From: CAYVUB01 sp964454675
GTDB taxonomy: Bacteria > Bacteroidota > Bacteroidia > Flavobacteriales > Flavobacteriaceae
DNA: 64,000 nucleotides
NCBI GenBank assembly: GCA_964454675.1
Contig: CAYVUB010000011.1
Coordinates: 12,760 to 76,759 of the forward strand
Direction: 5' to 3'
Shown here: one piece after another, positions 36,891-47,700 of the stretch
Layout of the letters: each line of letters opens with the position of its first letter
Position numbering within the stretch: position 1 is the first letter of the stretch
Position numbers and translations under genes: made by a program
The notes under the pieces: model-generated
The model's database searches: none
What the model was told of the DNA's origin: nothing
What the model saw: the letters and a program-made list of their open reading frames with translations, nothing else

Positions 36891-37304
36891 ATGGCAGCGC
36901 AATTTCACTTAGCTTTACCTTGCATTAATATCAATAAAACCGGAGCATTCTATACAGAAGTTTTAGGTGCCCAAATTGGACGGTTTTCGTCAAAATGGAT
37001 AGATGTCAATCTTTACAATAATCAGATTACGTTTACAGAATGCGGTTCGTTTAATTTTGATTACAAAAGTTATTCATTTAACGGTGACATACTGCCGTCA
37101 TTTCACTTCGGAATCATTCTGGAAAAACCCGAATGGGATGCTGTTTTAAACAGATTAAAATCCAAAAACATAACAATTGTTTCTGAAGTTCAGTTTTTAA
37201 AAGATAAAACAGGCGAGCACAACTCTTTTTTTGTGAAAGACCCCAATGATTTTACGGTGGAGTTTAAATGCTTTTTAAAAGCCGGAGATATTTTTAAGGT
37301 TTAG
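36891..37304 (+). CDS. VOC (glyoxalase/bleomycin-resistance) family protein
   Basis: A 137-residue protein with two beta-alpha-beta-beta-beta modules. QFHLALPCININKTGAFYTEVLGAQIGR is the usual opening of vicinal-oxygen-chelate proteins, and FFVKDPNDFTVEFKCF the usual closing strand with a metal-ligand Glu. Substrate unknown. It stands alone between a hairpin repeat and the convergent glycosyltransferase. Confidence 0.85.
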   Translation: MAAQFHLALPCININKTGAFYTEVLGAQIGRFSSKWIDVNLYNNQITFTECGSFNFDYKSYSFNGDILPSFHFGIILEKPEWDAVLNRLKSKNITIVSEVQFLKDKTGEHNSFFVKDPNDFTVEFKCFLKAGDIFKV

Positions 37305-37333
37305 TTTTCTTAATGGTTAATAGTGTAATGGTT

Positions 37334-37359
37334 GTCATGCCGAGGAACTCGAGGCATCT
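37334..37359 (+). repeat. GTCA-hairpin family element, GCC-type stem
   Basis: Starts GTCATGCC and ends GGCATCT; inner arms GAG/CTC enclose GAA. It lies between convergent genes and may help end both transcripts. Confidence 0.65.
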
Positions 37360-37411
37360 AAACAGTTATTGGTGTAATGGTTTCTGCAAACTGCGACTAA
37401 AAACTATTCTG

Positions 37412-38902
37412 TTAAGCCTTTGACGTTAACGATTTGAAAAACACGTATCCAAAACCAATAAACAACATGAGGTGAAACGGGAACAATCCAAAATCGCCGC
37501 CTTGGTCGCCAACCACAAATGCACTGTACAAGCCAAAGCCAAAATACAGCATCAATGCACCTTCAATAATCACATTGAGCGACATTTTTTTTCGTAAATA
37601 TTTATTGCCTTTCCAGGTGTCCTTTAAACTGCTTATATTGAATTTTGGGGTGCGTATAAATTCGCTTCGCTTTCCTATATGACCTTCAATCACCGCAATA
37701 GAATTATGTAGTGAAAAGCCCATTGCTATTGAAAAAAACGTAAAGAATAATGCAATGTATTTGAAGAAATTTTTAAATCCACTACCGTAAATTTCTTTAT
37801 ACATAAACCAGTAGCAGATAAAAAATATGATGGTACTCAACACAAAAAAGCTCATGATGTAAAAGTAAAAACGCAAATGAGCATATTCATTTTTAATGTA
37901 AAGCATCGGGATGCTCAATACGGCAACCAAAAATATGTTTAAAAACATCGTGCTGTTAAGCAGGTGTAAAATACTGTGAATTTTTGTTTTGAAAGAAATG
38001 TCTTTAGATTTTAAAACACGCCAGCGCATTTTTCTGAAATTCTCTGCGCCACCCTTATTCCACCGGAATTGCTGCGAACGCGCCGCACTTATAACCACAG
38101 GAAGCTCGGCAGGTGTTTCAACATCTTCAAGATATTTAAACTTCCATTTTTTAAGCTGTGCTCTGTAGCTTAAATCCAAATCTTCGGTAAGCGTATCGCC
38201 TTCCCAGTTTCCGGCATCAATAATGCAGCTTTTGCGCCATACACCTGCGGTACCGTTAAAATTGATAAAATGCCCTTTGCTGTTACGTCCTACTTGTTCA
38301 AGAGTAAAATGTGCATCAAGTGCAAAGGCTTGTATTTTGGTAAGAATTGAATAATTACGGTTAAGATGCCCCCAACGTGTTTGAACGACACCTATTTTTT
38401 CGTCTTTAAAATACGGGATGGTACGTTTTAACCAGTTTGGCTTAGGTAAAAAATCGGCATCAAAAATGGCGATAAATTCACCTTTGGCAATTTTTAAACC
38501 TTCTTTTAAAGCCCCGGCTTTAAAGCCGCTGCGGTCTGTGCGGCAAATATGCTCAATATTCAAGCCGGTTTCTTTTAGTCTTTCAACATGCTCTGCAGTT
38601 GTTGTAATGGTTTCATCGGTCGAGTCGTCCAGTACCTGTATTTCAAATTTATCTTTTGGATAATCCAGTAATGCAATGTTGTCCAGCAGCCGTTCCATAA
38701 CGTACATTTCGTTAAAAACAGGAAGCTGTATGGTAACAAACGGGATTTCGTCAGGATTTGAAAAATCAAAAGTTTCTGAAGTGTCCTTTATTTTTTTTGC
38801 CGATAAATAATTGAAAAGAAGATTTAATTGTGCCAATGCATACATAAATATAAGCACAAGCGAAATGGTGTAAATAACGATAATTATCGATTCGAGCATC
38901 AT
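37412..38902 (-). CDS. Processive-type family 2 glycosyltransferase
   Basis: A 496-residue inner-membrane protein: one N-terminal helix (~5-28), a cytoplasmic GT-A domain (~50-300) and about five C-terminal helices. The catalytic set of processive beta-glycosyltransferases is complete: D in VLDDSTDET, DAD in IFDADFLP, TED in LTEDLDLSY and QQFRW. No PilZ domain follows, unlike BcsA. Related bacterial proteins are often called cellulose-synthase-like or glucosyltransferases; the product here is unknown and no polysaccharide partner gene is adjacent. A promoter is visible at 38948-38975. Confidence 0.88.
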   Translation of the reverse strand: MMLESIIIVIYTISLVLIFMYALAQLNLLFNYLSAKKIKDTSETFDFSNPDEIPFVTIQLPVFNEMYVMERLLDNIALLDYPKDKFEIQVLDDSTDETITTTAEHVERLKETGLNIEHICRTDRSGFKAGALKEGLKIAKGEFIAIFDADFLPKPNWLKRTIPYFKDEKIGVVQTRWGHLNRNYSILTKIQAFALDAHFTLEQVGRNSKGHFINFNGTAGVWRKSCIIDAGNWEGDTLTEDLDLSYRAQLKKWKFKYLEDVETPAELPVVISAARSQQFRWNKGGAENFRKMRWRVLKSKDISFKTKIHSILHLLNSTMFLNIFLVAVLSIPMLYIKNEYAHLRFYFYIMSFFVLSTIIFFICYWFMYKEIYGSGFKNFFKYIALFFTFFSIAMGFSLHNSIAVIEGHIGKRSEFIRTPKFNISSLKDTWKGNKYLRKKMSLNVIIEGALMLYFGFGLYSAFVVGDQGGDFGLFPFHLMLFIGFGYVFFKSLTSKA

Positions 38903-38947
38903 TTTTTAAAAAACAGTATTAATCCGACCTTAAGATTTTTGCGACTG

Positions 38948-38975
38948 CAAATATAGTATCTTTTATGGTTCCAAA
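38948..38975 (-). promoter_or_regulatory. Promoter for the glycosyltransferase gene
   Basis: Reading leftward, a TTTG (38972-38975) is followed after 16 bp by TATATTTG (38948-38955), a perfect -7 box, about 45 bases before the ATG. Confidence 0.5.
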
Positions 38976-39176
38976 AACGTTTGGGTATCAATTCTTTTTC
39001 AACATAAAACCTGCTGTTACAGTGCAGGAAAACTTTCGGCAGAATTGATAATTACCCGATGAGGCATTTGTAAATTTAGCAAAAAATAGCAGATTATGAA
39101 TTTTACGCCCCTAAATCGAATATGTATTAAACAAATATTATGTAAACTGTTCATTCAAAATAACATCAAAAATGTC

Positions 39177-39184
39177 TATATTTG
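39177..39184 (+). promoter_or_regulatory. -7 box TATATTTG for the M49-like gene
   Basis: A perfect TAnnTTTG match about 100 bases before the ATG at 39287; no clear -33 box. Confidence 0.4.
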
Positions 39185-39286
39185 GAGGCAGCCGTTTAAA
39201 TGAGCTCATATATTTAAGATGGTGAAAACCTGAAACCTGACACGAGCGAAGCGAACTGTACGAAGTAAAACAAAATATAATCCATT

Positions 39287-40924
39287 ATGAAAAAATCGGT
39301 ATTACTAATCCTGTCTGTTGCTGCATTATGGTCATGTAAAGAAGACCAAAAAGAAACAACATCTACAGAAAAACCTCAAACCGAAATTCAAAAAAAGCTG
39401 TCAACGTATGTCAGCGTTACCTTAACGGCAGATTTGAGTGGCTTAACTGAAAATGAACGTAAAATGCTGCCGTTGCTTATTAAAGCGGCAGATAAAATGA
39501 ACGATTTGTTCTGGTATGAAGCCTACGGCGATAAAAACGCTTTGTTGGGAAGCATCAAAGATGAAGATGTAAAAAAATATACCGTAATCAATTACGGACC
39601 TTGGGACAGGCTTGACGGTAACAAATCTTTTGTAGAAGGTGTTGACGAAAAACCGAAAGGCGCAAACTTCTACCCGCAGGATATGACAAAAGAAGAGTTT
39701 GAAGCCGCAACCATTGAAAACAAATTAAGCATATACAACTTTGTACGTCGTGATGCCGGTGGAAAACTGTATTCCATACCCTATCACAAACATTTTGAAG
39801 CAGAAGTAAAAGAAGTATCAAACCTGTTGATGGAAGCATCAAAGTTAGCCGATGACGCAGGCTTAAAAAATTATTTGGAACTCAGAGCGCAAGCCTTGCT
39901 CGATGACGAGTACCAACCAAGTGATTTGGCGTGGATGGATATGAAAACCAATACGCTCGATATTGTCATAGGCCCGATTGAAACTTATGAAGACCAGCTG
40001 TTTGGTAACAAAGCGGCGCACGAAGGTTACGTACTTATCAAAGACCAGGAGTGGAGTGCACGCCTGGCAAAATTCAGTGCCTATTTGCCCGAACTCCAAA
40101 AAGGGCTGCCTGTTGATGCGGCGTATAAAAAAGAATCACCCGGGACAGACAGCGACCTGAATGCTTATGATGTGGTATTTTATGCCGGCGATTGTAATTC
40201 GGGAAGTAAAACCATCGCCATCAACCTGCCTAATGACGAAGAAGTACAATTAAAAAAAGGCACCAGACGCTTACAGCTTAAGAATGCCATGCAGGCAAAA
40301 TTTGATAAAATACTACTGCCCATATCAGAAGTTTTAATAGATGAAAGCCAGCGTAAGCACATTACGTTCGATGCGTTTTTTGCCAATACCATGTTTCACG
40401 AAGTAGCGCACGGACTGGGGATTAAAAACACCATAAACGGTAAAGGAACCGTTAGAGCCGCATTACAGGAACATTCCAGCGCATTGGAAGAAGGCAAGGC
40501 AGATATATTGGGCTTGTATATGATACAGCAGCTTAATGCCAAAGGCGAACTCACAGACGATATTAAGGACAACATGGTCACGTTTATGGCGGGAATATTC
40601 CGTTCGGTGCGTTTTGGAGCCTCAAGTGCGCATGGCAAAGCCAATATGATTCGTTTTAATTTCTTTAAAGAACAAGGAGCGTTTACCAGAAATGACAACG
40701 GGACTTATAAAGTGCATTTTGACCAAATGATAATTGCCATGGAGGCCTTGTCAAATGTCATTTTAACCTTGCAAGGCAATGGCGATTATGCCGGTGTGGA
40801 TGCATTGGTAAAAGAAAAAGGAACTATTTCACCCGAATTACAAGCCGATTTGGACAGGTTAAGCTCTGCAAATATCCCTGTGGATGTGGTGTTTGAACAA
40901 GGCGTGAAAGTGTTGGGATTGTAA
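39287..40924 (+). CDS. Dipeptidyl-peptidase III (M49)-like lipoprotein
   Basis: A 545-residue lipoprotein (VAALWSC, Cys17). The zinc site reads MFHEVAHGLG with H371, E372 and H375, followed at 401-406 by EEGKAD, like the EECRAE motif that supplies the third ligand in dipeptidyl peptidase III. In typical M49 enzymes the first motif is HEXXGH; here it is HEXXH followed by G, as in the M49-like proteins related to plant Nudix hydrolase 3 C-terminal regions. It could trim peptides in the cell envelope. A tandem hexamer repeat and hairpin cluster follow. Confidence 0.8.
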   Translation: MKKSVLLILSVAALWSCKEDQKETTSTEKPQTEIQKKLSTYVSVTLTADLSGLTENERKMLPLLIKAADKMNDLFWYEAYGDKNALLGSIKDEDVKKYTVINYGPWDRLDGNKSFVEGVDEKPKGANFYPQDMTKEEFEAATIENKLSIYNFVRRDAGGKLYSIPYHKHFEAEVKEVSNLLMEASKLADDAGLKNYLELRAQALLDDEYQPSDLAWMDMKTNTLDIVIGPIETYEDQLFGNKAAHEGYVLIKDQEWSARLAKFSAYLPELQKGLPVDAAYKKESPGTDSDLNAYDVVFYAGDCNSGSKTIAINLPNDEEVQLKKGTRRLQLKNAMQAKFDKILLPISEVLIDESQRKHITFDAFFANTMFHEVAHGLGIKNTINGKGTVRAALQEHSSALEEGKADILGLYMIQQLNAKGELTDDIKDNMVTFMAGIFRSVRFGASSAHGKANMIRFNFFKEQGAFTRNDNGTYKVHFDQMIIAMEALSNVILTLQGNGDYAGVDALVKEKGTISPELQADLDRLSSANIPVDVVFEQGVKVLGL

Positions 40925-40974
40925 AAAGTTGTTCCGGCTTTTCAGTTTACAGTCGCAGTCGCATCCAAAACTGT

Positions 40975-41000
40975 GTCATGCTGAACTTGTTTCAGCATCA
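40975..41000 (+). repeat. GTCA-hairpin element, TGC-type stem
   Basis: GTCA, arm TGCTGAA, loop CTTG, arm TTTCAGCA. First copy in the cluster ahead of the giant gene. Confidence 0.75.
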
Positions 41001-41022
41001 GTCACAGTTTGAATTTGAAGTT

Positions 41023-41079
41023 TGATATTGATATTGATATTGATATTGATATTGATATTGATATTGATATTGATATTGA
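41023..41079. repeat. Hexanucleotide tandem repeat (TGATAT)9
   Basis: Nine exact TGATAT units and a partial tenth. A symmetrical CGATAGCTATCG palindrome follows at 41083-41094. Any reading frame across it is a low-complexity artefact. Confidence 0.9.
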
Positions 41080-41123
41080 ATCCCGATAGCTATCGAGAGA
41101 AATTGAACCGCAGTCAAAGCCGT

Positions 41124-41188
41124 GTCATGCTGAACTTGTTTCAGCATCTCATCTTCCATCCTGTCATGCTGAACTTGTTTCAGCATCT
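41124..41188 (+). repeat. Two GTCA-hairpin elements, TGC-type stem
   Basis: Copies at 41124-41149 and 41163-41188, same sequence with TCT at the end, in tandem 39 bp apart. Confidence 0.75.
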
Positions 41189-41209
41189 TGTCCCATCAAG
41201 TTCCATCCT

Positions 41210-41235
41210 GTCATGTTGAGCCTGTCGAGACATCT
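41210..41235 (+). repeat. GTCA-hairpin element, TGT-type stem
   Basis: GTCATGTTGAG at the left, TCGAGACATCT at the right; the outer ATGT/ACAT pair with the inner GAG against TCGA shifted by one base. Confidence 0.6.
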
Positions 41236-41264
41236 AAATATTATTAAAATCTATTGCTATTCAT

Positions 41265-41340
41265 AGATTCCTCTATTTCGTTCCGTTGCACTACACTACA
41301 ACCGGGCACGAGGCGATAGCCGAACTGGCGAAGCAATGAC
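41265..41340 (-). repeat. GTCA-hairpin family element, long form
   Basis: Reads AGATTCCTC at the left and GCAATGAC at the right, the inverse of GTCAT...GAATCT. It is part of the left copy of the 183-bp direct repeat. Confidence 0.65.
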
Positions 41341-41450
41341 ACCGTTTGTGCTGAACATGTCATGCTGAATTTATTTCAGCATCAGTTCGCAATCTTGTGT
41401 CAGCATCGCATCACAACTTAGCCAAGATGCTGAAACAAGTTCAGCATGAC
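41268..41450. repeat. Left copy of a direct repeat flanking the giant gene
   Basis: Aligns without gaps to 50201-50383, offset 8933 bp, with about 18 differences in 183 positions counted by eye. It ends 264 bp before the giant gene. Confidence 0.85.
41359..41450. repeat. Inverted pair of GTCA-hairpin elements
   Basis: A forward copy at 41359-41384 (loop TTTA-type) and a reverse copy at 41425-41450 (AGATGCTGAA...TTCAGCATGAC). Right part of the 183-bp direct repeat. Confidence 0.75.
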
Positions 41451-41714
41451 ACAAATAACCATTACACCAATAACCCTGCCGCTTGCCGATTAAAACCGTA
41501 GTTTATCCTTTCCTGGAGTAAATCATCTTAAATCCTTGTGTTTCAGCGAATATTTCACCAACATCATATAAAGCTGTACTACTTTTGTCTTACTCCCTCA
41601 GTATCATAATCTATTAATTAATAGCGTAATCCATTGACAGTTACAAATACGTTGCTTTGCAAGTGTATGTTATCTGACAGTTTGTTTATTATAATTAATT
41701 AAAACACCAAAGTT

Positions 41715-44700
41715 ATGAATACCATTACCTACAATGTATCCCGTTCTGCTAAGAGCATAGCCTTTAGCAACATTTCTTTATGTAAGGGATTGATTATTAC
41801 TCTGCTGTTTTTGTTTACAACCGGAGTGTTTGGGCAAACAACGGACACTTACGCAACGACTGGTGCAGGAACATGGACAGCTCCTTGTGGAGTTACCAGC
41901 ATTACAGTTGAAGTTTGGGGTGCCGGTGGTGGTGGGCAAAGAGCTAATGGAAATCCATCTGCGGGTGGCGGTGGTTCAGGTGGTGGATACGTTAGAGCGA
42001 CTTATACGGTTATTCCTGGCACAACCTATAACCTACATGTTGGTACAGGTGGTACAGGAAATTCAGGAGGTAACGGGCAATCTTCTTGGTTTGTTAACAA
42101 TACAACTATTTTAGCAATTGGAGGTAGAGGAGCCGGAGCAGCAATTACATCTAATACCACATGGGGAACAGGTGCTACTGCATACACAACCGGAAATATT
42201 GGAGGTTCAATTGTTTCTACTTATGGAGGAAACGGAGGAAATGCCGGAAACAATTTTAGTGGTGGCGGTGGTTCAAGCGCAGGAAATACCACTGGGAATA
42301 ATGCGGCAGGAATGGCAGGCGGAACCGCTCCGGCAAATGGATTTGCAGGTGCTAACGGTAGAAATACCAATGGTGTCGGTGCAAATGGAAATGTTGGATC
42401 TGGTGGTGCAGGTGGAAGAACTGCACAAAGTACCGACAGAAATGGAGGAACAGGTGGTCGTGGTGAAATAAGAATAACTTATACACCGGTATTTGCAACT
42501 TATTGTTCACCAACGTTTACAACCAGTGTAGAACCTATTACTAATGTAACTTTTGCAGGAATCAACAACACAACCCCCAATACAACAGGAGGAACACAGT
42601 ATTTACAAAGCTTTTGTGATATTGCAAATGTACAGCAAGGTTCTTCTTACGTAATTTCTTTAAAAGGAAACACCAATGGAAATAACACAGATTATTATAG
42701 AGTTTATATAGACTGGAATCAAAATGGTACTTTTGAAGCCGGTGAAAGTTATAACATTGGCACGATTACTAATTCTAATGGTAATGCTGCTGCCACAGCA
42801 CTAACTGGAACAATAGCTGTTCCGGCAGGCGCATTATTAGGCGATACGAGGATGCGAGTGATAAAACGCCGCAGCGGATATCCATCCGGACCATGTCAAA
42901 CCGGTTCGGGACGTGGTCAAGCAGAAGATTACTCTGTTAATGTTACTGCTCCAACACCAACCATCACCAATGTTAACCCAAATAACGCTTGTGCAGGTTC
43001 AAATACTTCTGTCACTATAACAGGTACTAACTTTATCAATGTTACCGGTGTAACAATTAATGGTGCTGCTGTTGCTGCTGCTAATTATTCGATAGATAGT
43101 GCTACACAAATCACCGCTGTTTTACCTGCCGGTGCAACTACCGGTTTAGGTTCTGTTGTTGTAACAACAACTTCCGGCAGTGCCAATGCTGCGTTTACCG
43201 TCAATCCTTCGCCTGCTATAAGTTTATCATCAGCAGGTACTACAACCAATCAGACTGTTTGTATTGATACATCAATAACCAATATTGTCTATACCGTTGG
43301 CGGCGCAGCTACCGGAGCTTCGGTTACCGGGCTGCCTATGGGTGTTAGTTATGAGGTTGTTTCCGGCGTGGTTACCATTAGCGGCACACCTACACAACCG
43401 GGAACGTTTAATTATACCGTGACCACTGCAAGTGCCGGGCTTTGTGATGAAGCCACCCAAACAGGTGCCATTATTGTAGAAGCCGATCCAACCATTACGT
43501 TAACGTCAGGTGCAATTTCAACCGACCAGAATCTTTGTGCCAACTCACTCTTAGACACTATTACCTATACCATTGGCGGGTCGGCTACCGGAGTCACAGT
43601 TACCGGGCTGCCTATGGGTGTTAGTTATGAGGTTGTTTCCGGCGTGGTTACCATTAGCGGTACACCTACACAATTTGGTACGTTCAATTATACGGTTACA
43701 ACCGTCGGAGGCACGTGTACATCACATGTAACAGCCACAGGAACCATTGTTGTTAATAATGACACTACCAATCCTGTGATTACCTCTTGTCCTGCAAGTA
43801 CTACTCTTAATAACGATCCGGGCCAATGTTATGCCAGCTGGTCTTTTGCGGCAACTGCTACCGACAATTGCGGCACGCCAACCATTACTTATAGTGTAGG
43901 TGGTGCGCCTATTACATCCCCTCATAATTTTCCTGTGGGAACAACAACGGTCACTGTAACAGCTGCCGATAACAGTGGCAATACAGCAACTTGTAATTTT
44001 ACCGTAACGGTACAGGACAACGAAGCACCTGTAGTCATTTGTCAGGATATAACCATTGGGTTAGGTACCGGTAATCAAATCTTTATCACGCCGGCAGATA
44101 TAACCGGCACCTTGTCTGATAACTGTGCCGGTATTGCAAGCATGACCTTGTCTCAAAACCTGTTTACCTGTGCCCATATAGGTGAAAACACCGTGACGCT
44201 TACCGTAACCGATGCTTCGGGTAATACAACGTCTTGCGATGCTGTGGTAACCATAACAGAGGCTATTGATGCCTCGGGTGCTTCGGTAAGCATTTCTGCA
44301 AACCCGAACCCTGTTTGTGACGGCGCAAGCTTTTCTTTTACGGCGACACCTCATAATACAGGAGCAGTCAATTATACATGGTATATAAACGGTACGCCTC
44401 GTGGCGTGACGACAAGCAATACCCTTTTGCATACCGACATTTCCCCGGCATTAGCTCCGGGTACTTATGAGGTGTATGTATCGATGCTGTCAAATTTACC
44501 GGCTTGTGTAAGCCCTGTGATAGTAAGTGACCCTATAAACTTCACAGTCAATCCACGACCTGTTGTAAGCGGTCCTGCCACAATTTGTATGGGCAGCACA
44601 GCAACCTTATCGCCTGCCGCAAGTGGCTGGAGTGCTAATAACAGTAACGCAACGGTTAATAATGCCGGTGTTATAACAGGTGTGAGTGCAGGAACAACAA

Positions 44701-47700
44701 CATTTACTTATACCAATGCCAATGGCTGTACCAATACCGTAAACGTCACCATTAACGCATTGCCTGTGGTAACGGCGCCTACGGCTATTTGTGTTAACGA
44801 AACAGTTGCCTTGTCGCCTGCCGGAGCAGGTTGGACAAGCAATAACCCGACCAGAGCTTCTGTAGATCCCGTTACAGGTGTTGTAACAGGTCTTACTCCG
44901 GGTAATGTAACGTTTACCTTTACTAATGCCAATGGCTGTAGCAGGACAACTGCCAATGTAACCGTACGTGATATTCCAACCATTAACTCGGTAACAGCTT
45001 CCAATAATCCTGTATGTGCCGGAAACCCGAGTATATTGACTGCAACTGTACAGGGCGTTCTTGGTAATCCTGTAACATTGGTGAATTATAATTTTAATTC
45101 CGGCAATAATTATGGTGCATTGGATGACCAGAATATTACCGGGATAACGTGTACTGTAAGTGGAGGCAATAACAATCCCAATGCCAATGGTAACGGCTTA
45201 AGTTTTGATGCTCCAAACAACTCAGGTACGATTACCGACGCTCAGGCATTTACACAAAACAATACAGCCGGTCGCGGTTTAAGACAACAAGACAACCAAG
45301 GAAATAACGATGCTGGTTACTGGGAATTTAATATGACTGGTGCTGCTGTTCTTTCTAATTATCAAAACTTCAGAATCTATTTCCAAGCGAGAAGAATAGT
45401 TACACCAAATCTTGATAAAACCATAACTGTAGAATACCGAAGAAATAACGCAGGAGTATGGAATAACTTAGGAGAGTTAGATTTATTTAATAATAATAGA
45501 GAATGGCAAACAGGATTATTCTCATTGCCCGCAGGAGCTAACAATCCTAATTCATTACAAATACGTTTGAGAGTAAGTGATGGTTATACCGGAACCAGTA
45601 CAAATAGCAATAATCATCCTCATGTTATAATCGATAACTTTCAAATACAGGGAGCAACAATAACGGATACCTCTTTATACTCATGGACGGCAAATACAGG
45701 CGCAAATGCGGGCTTACCTGCTAACGCCGGGACACCGTTAAACAATAATGACCAAATAACGGTAAGACCGGAGGTAACAACTACTTATACCGTAACGGTA
45801 ACCAATGCTGCAGGCTGCCCGGCAACCCAAACGGTTACGGTAAATGTAAATCCTACACCCGATATTATGATTACAGCCGATTATTGTCCTACCGATAATC
45901 CCGCAACACCTCAAAACGAGGCAAATATGGTGCAGTTAACAGCAAGCAGCACTAATATACCTGTCAGTAATTGGGTGTGGAGTACCGGTGAAACAGGCAA
46001 TTCTATCTATGTGGATATTGCCGGTTATTATCAGGTCATAGGAACGTCTGCTACTGGCTGTCCGGGCAGTGCTTCCATAAGTGTTGCTCAGGAGTTAGTG
46101 GTCAATGGCGATTTTACTCAAGGTAATATAGGGTTTGATACAGATTATACGTATCGTCCGGATATAAATGGTGCTCAGCTGGTACCTGCAAATCAAGGAG
46201 AACTTTATAATGACCAAGTTGGTCCAGGTTATGTAAATGGATACTCTATTACTGATAATGCCCATAATGTGCACATCAACTTTTGGGGACGGGACCATAC
46301 CCAAAATGCTGTAGGACCTCAAAACTTTATGGTTGTTAATGGCCATGGTACACAGTATGTGGTATGGAAACAAACCGTAACCGTAGAGGCTAATACAACC
46401 TATTACTTCTCGGCATGGGGTATGAGCTTGAACAATGTAGGACCATTCGCAAGACTGCAATTCAGAGTAAACGGAGTACCGCATGGTTCAATATTGGCAT
46501 TAACATCTCATGCTGAAAACAACAATCAGGCATCAGATAACTGGCAGCGCTTTTGGGGCACATGGGATACCGGTGCAATGGAAGGTGATATATTGATTGA
46601 AATAATAAATCTGGAAAATTCTTTTAATGGTAACGACTTTGGTATTGACGATATATCGTTTGCAACACTATCTACATTTATCAATTTAACCTCAGCTGTA
46701 GGCACAGACAACCAAACCGTATGTCAAAATACGCCTATCACCAATATTACCTATGATATAGGCGGCGGTTTGACACCACCTGCTATCACAGGATTACCTG
46801 CCGGGTTAACATACACATACAACGGTCTTGTATTTACCATAAGCGGTACTCCTACAGAGCACGGAACATTTAATTATACGATTGAAACCGGTTCAGATTG
46901 TGGCGAGCCTAAAACTGCCACAGGTACTATAACCGTAGAGCAGGCACCTACGGTAGTGATGAACGCTGTAACGTCGCCGGTATGCTATGGTGACGGTTAT
47001 GTAACGGTAAGTGCCACTTATGGAGGTAGTGCCACAGCAAGCACTTGGACTTGGAACCATAACGGTGCGGGTAGTTTTTCAAATTATGTAACAACCGGCA
47101 GCACGGTAACAGCACAGTATAATTTTTCACCTGCCGATACTAATGTCACCTTGACATTTACAGCCAATGCTCCTACAGGTTCTTTGTGTGCAGTGGCATC
47201 AGAATCTGTGACTGTGGCAATCATACCTTATAACGTTGCCAATGCAGGGTCAGATATGAATGCCGCCTGTGGTGACCATACGGTAACTTTGGCAGCCAAT
47301 AATGTTCCGGGCGTATGGACGGTAACTGCGGGTCTTGCAGGCAGCTGGCATTTTTCTGATGCCAACGCTTTTAACTCAAGTTTTACCGGTGAAACAGGCG
47401 AAACCTATACTTTACAATGGACGGCGTTTAATGATGCGCCTTGCGGTAACACAACAAGCAGTGTCACGGTTACTTTTGCACCTTGTGGCAACAACCTTGT
47501 GTTTGACGGCACCAACGACTACATTAATTGTTATGATAATTACAATGTGGCAGGAAACTTTAGCTTGGAAGCATGGTTTAAAGCCGATGTATTGAGTGGC
47601 ACGCAAGCCATTCTGTCCAAACGTAACCAAGCAGACATGACAAATGGTTTTGATTTGAGTTTGATAGGAAATCGCTTAAATTTCCGTTGGAATGGCAACA

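Larger units (their letters stand above)
38903..39286. other. Divergent intergenic region, 384 bp
   Basis: Holds the leftward glycosyltransferase promoter and a rightward -7 box at 39177-39184. The dyad CCTGCTGT-TACAGTGCAGG occurs near 39010-39028. No small gene was recognised. Confidence 0.55.
40925..41714. other. Repeat-rich intergenic region, 790 bp
   Basis: No gene is supported. It contains a hexanucleotide repeat, seven GTCA-hairpin elements in both orientations and the left copy of a 183-bp direct repeat (41268-41450). The final 260 bp are AT-rich and must hold the promoter of the giant gene, although no clear -7 box was found. Confidence 0.75.

Noticed and set aside
41022..41219. ORFs on both strands across the TGATAT repeat
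   Set aside because: The frames exist only because a hexamer repeat has no stops; the rest runs through hairpin repeats.
46095..46484. Long antisense ORF (129 codons) in the giant gene, and others at 44061-44432, 13903-14286 and 6489-6839
   Set aside because: Antisense shadows of strongly coding frames; their translations have no domain character and no start context.
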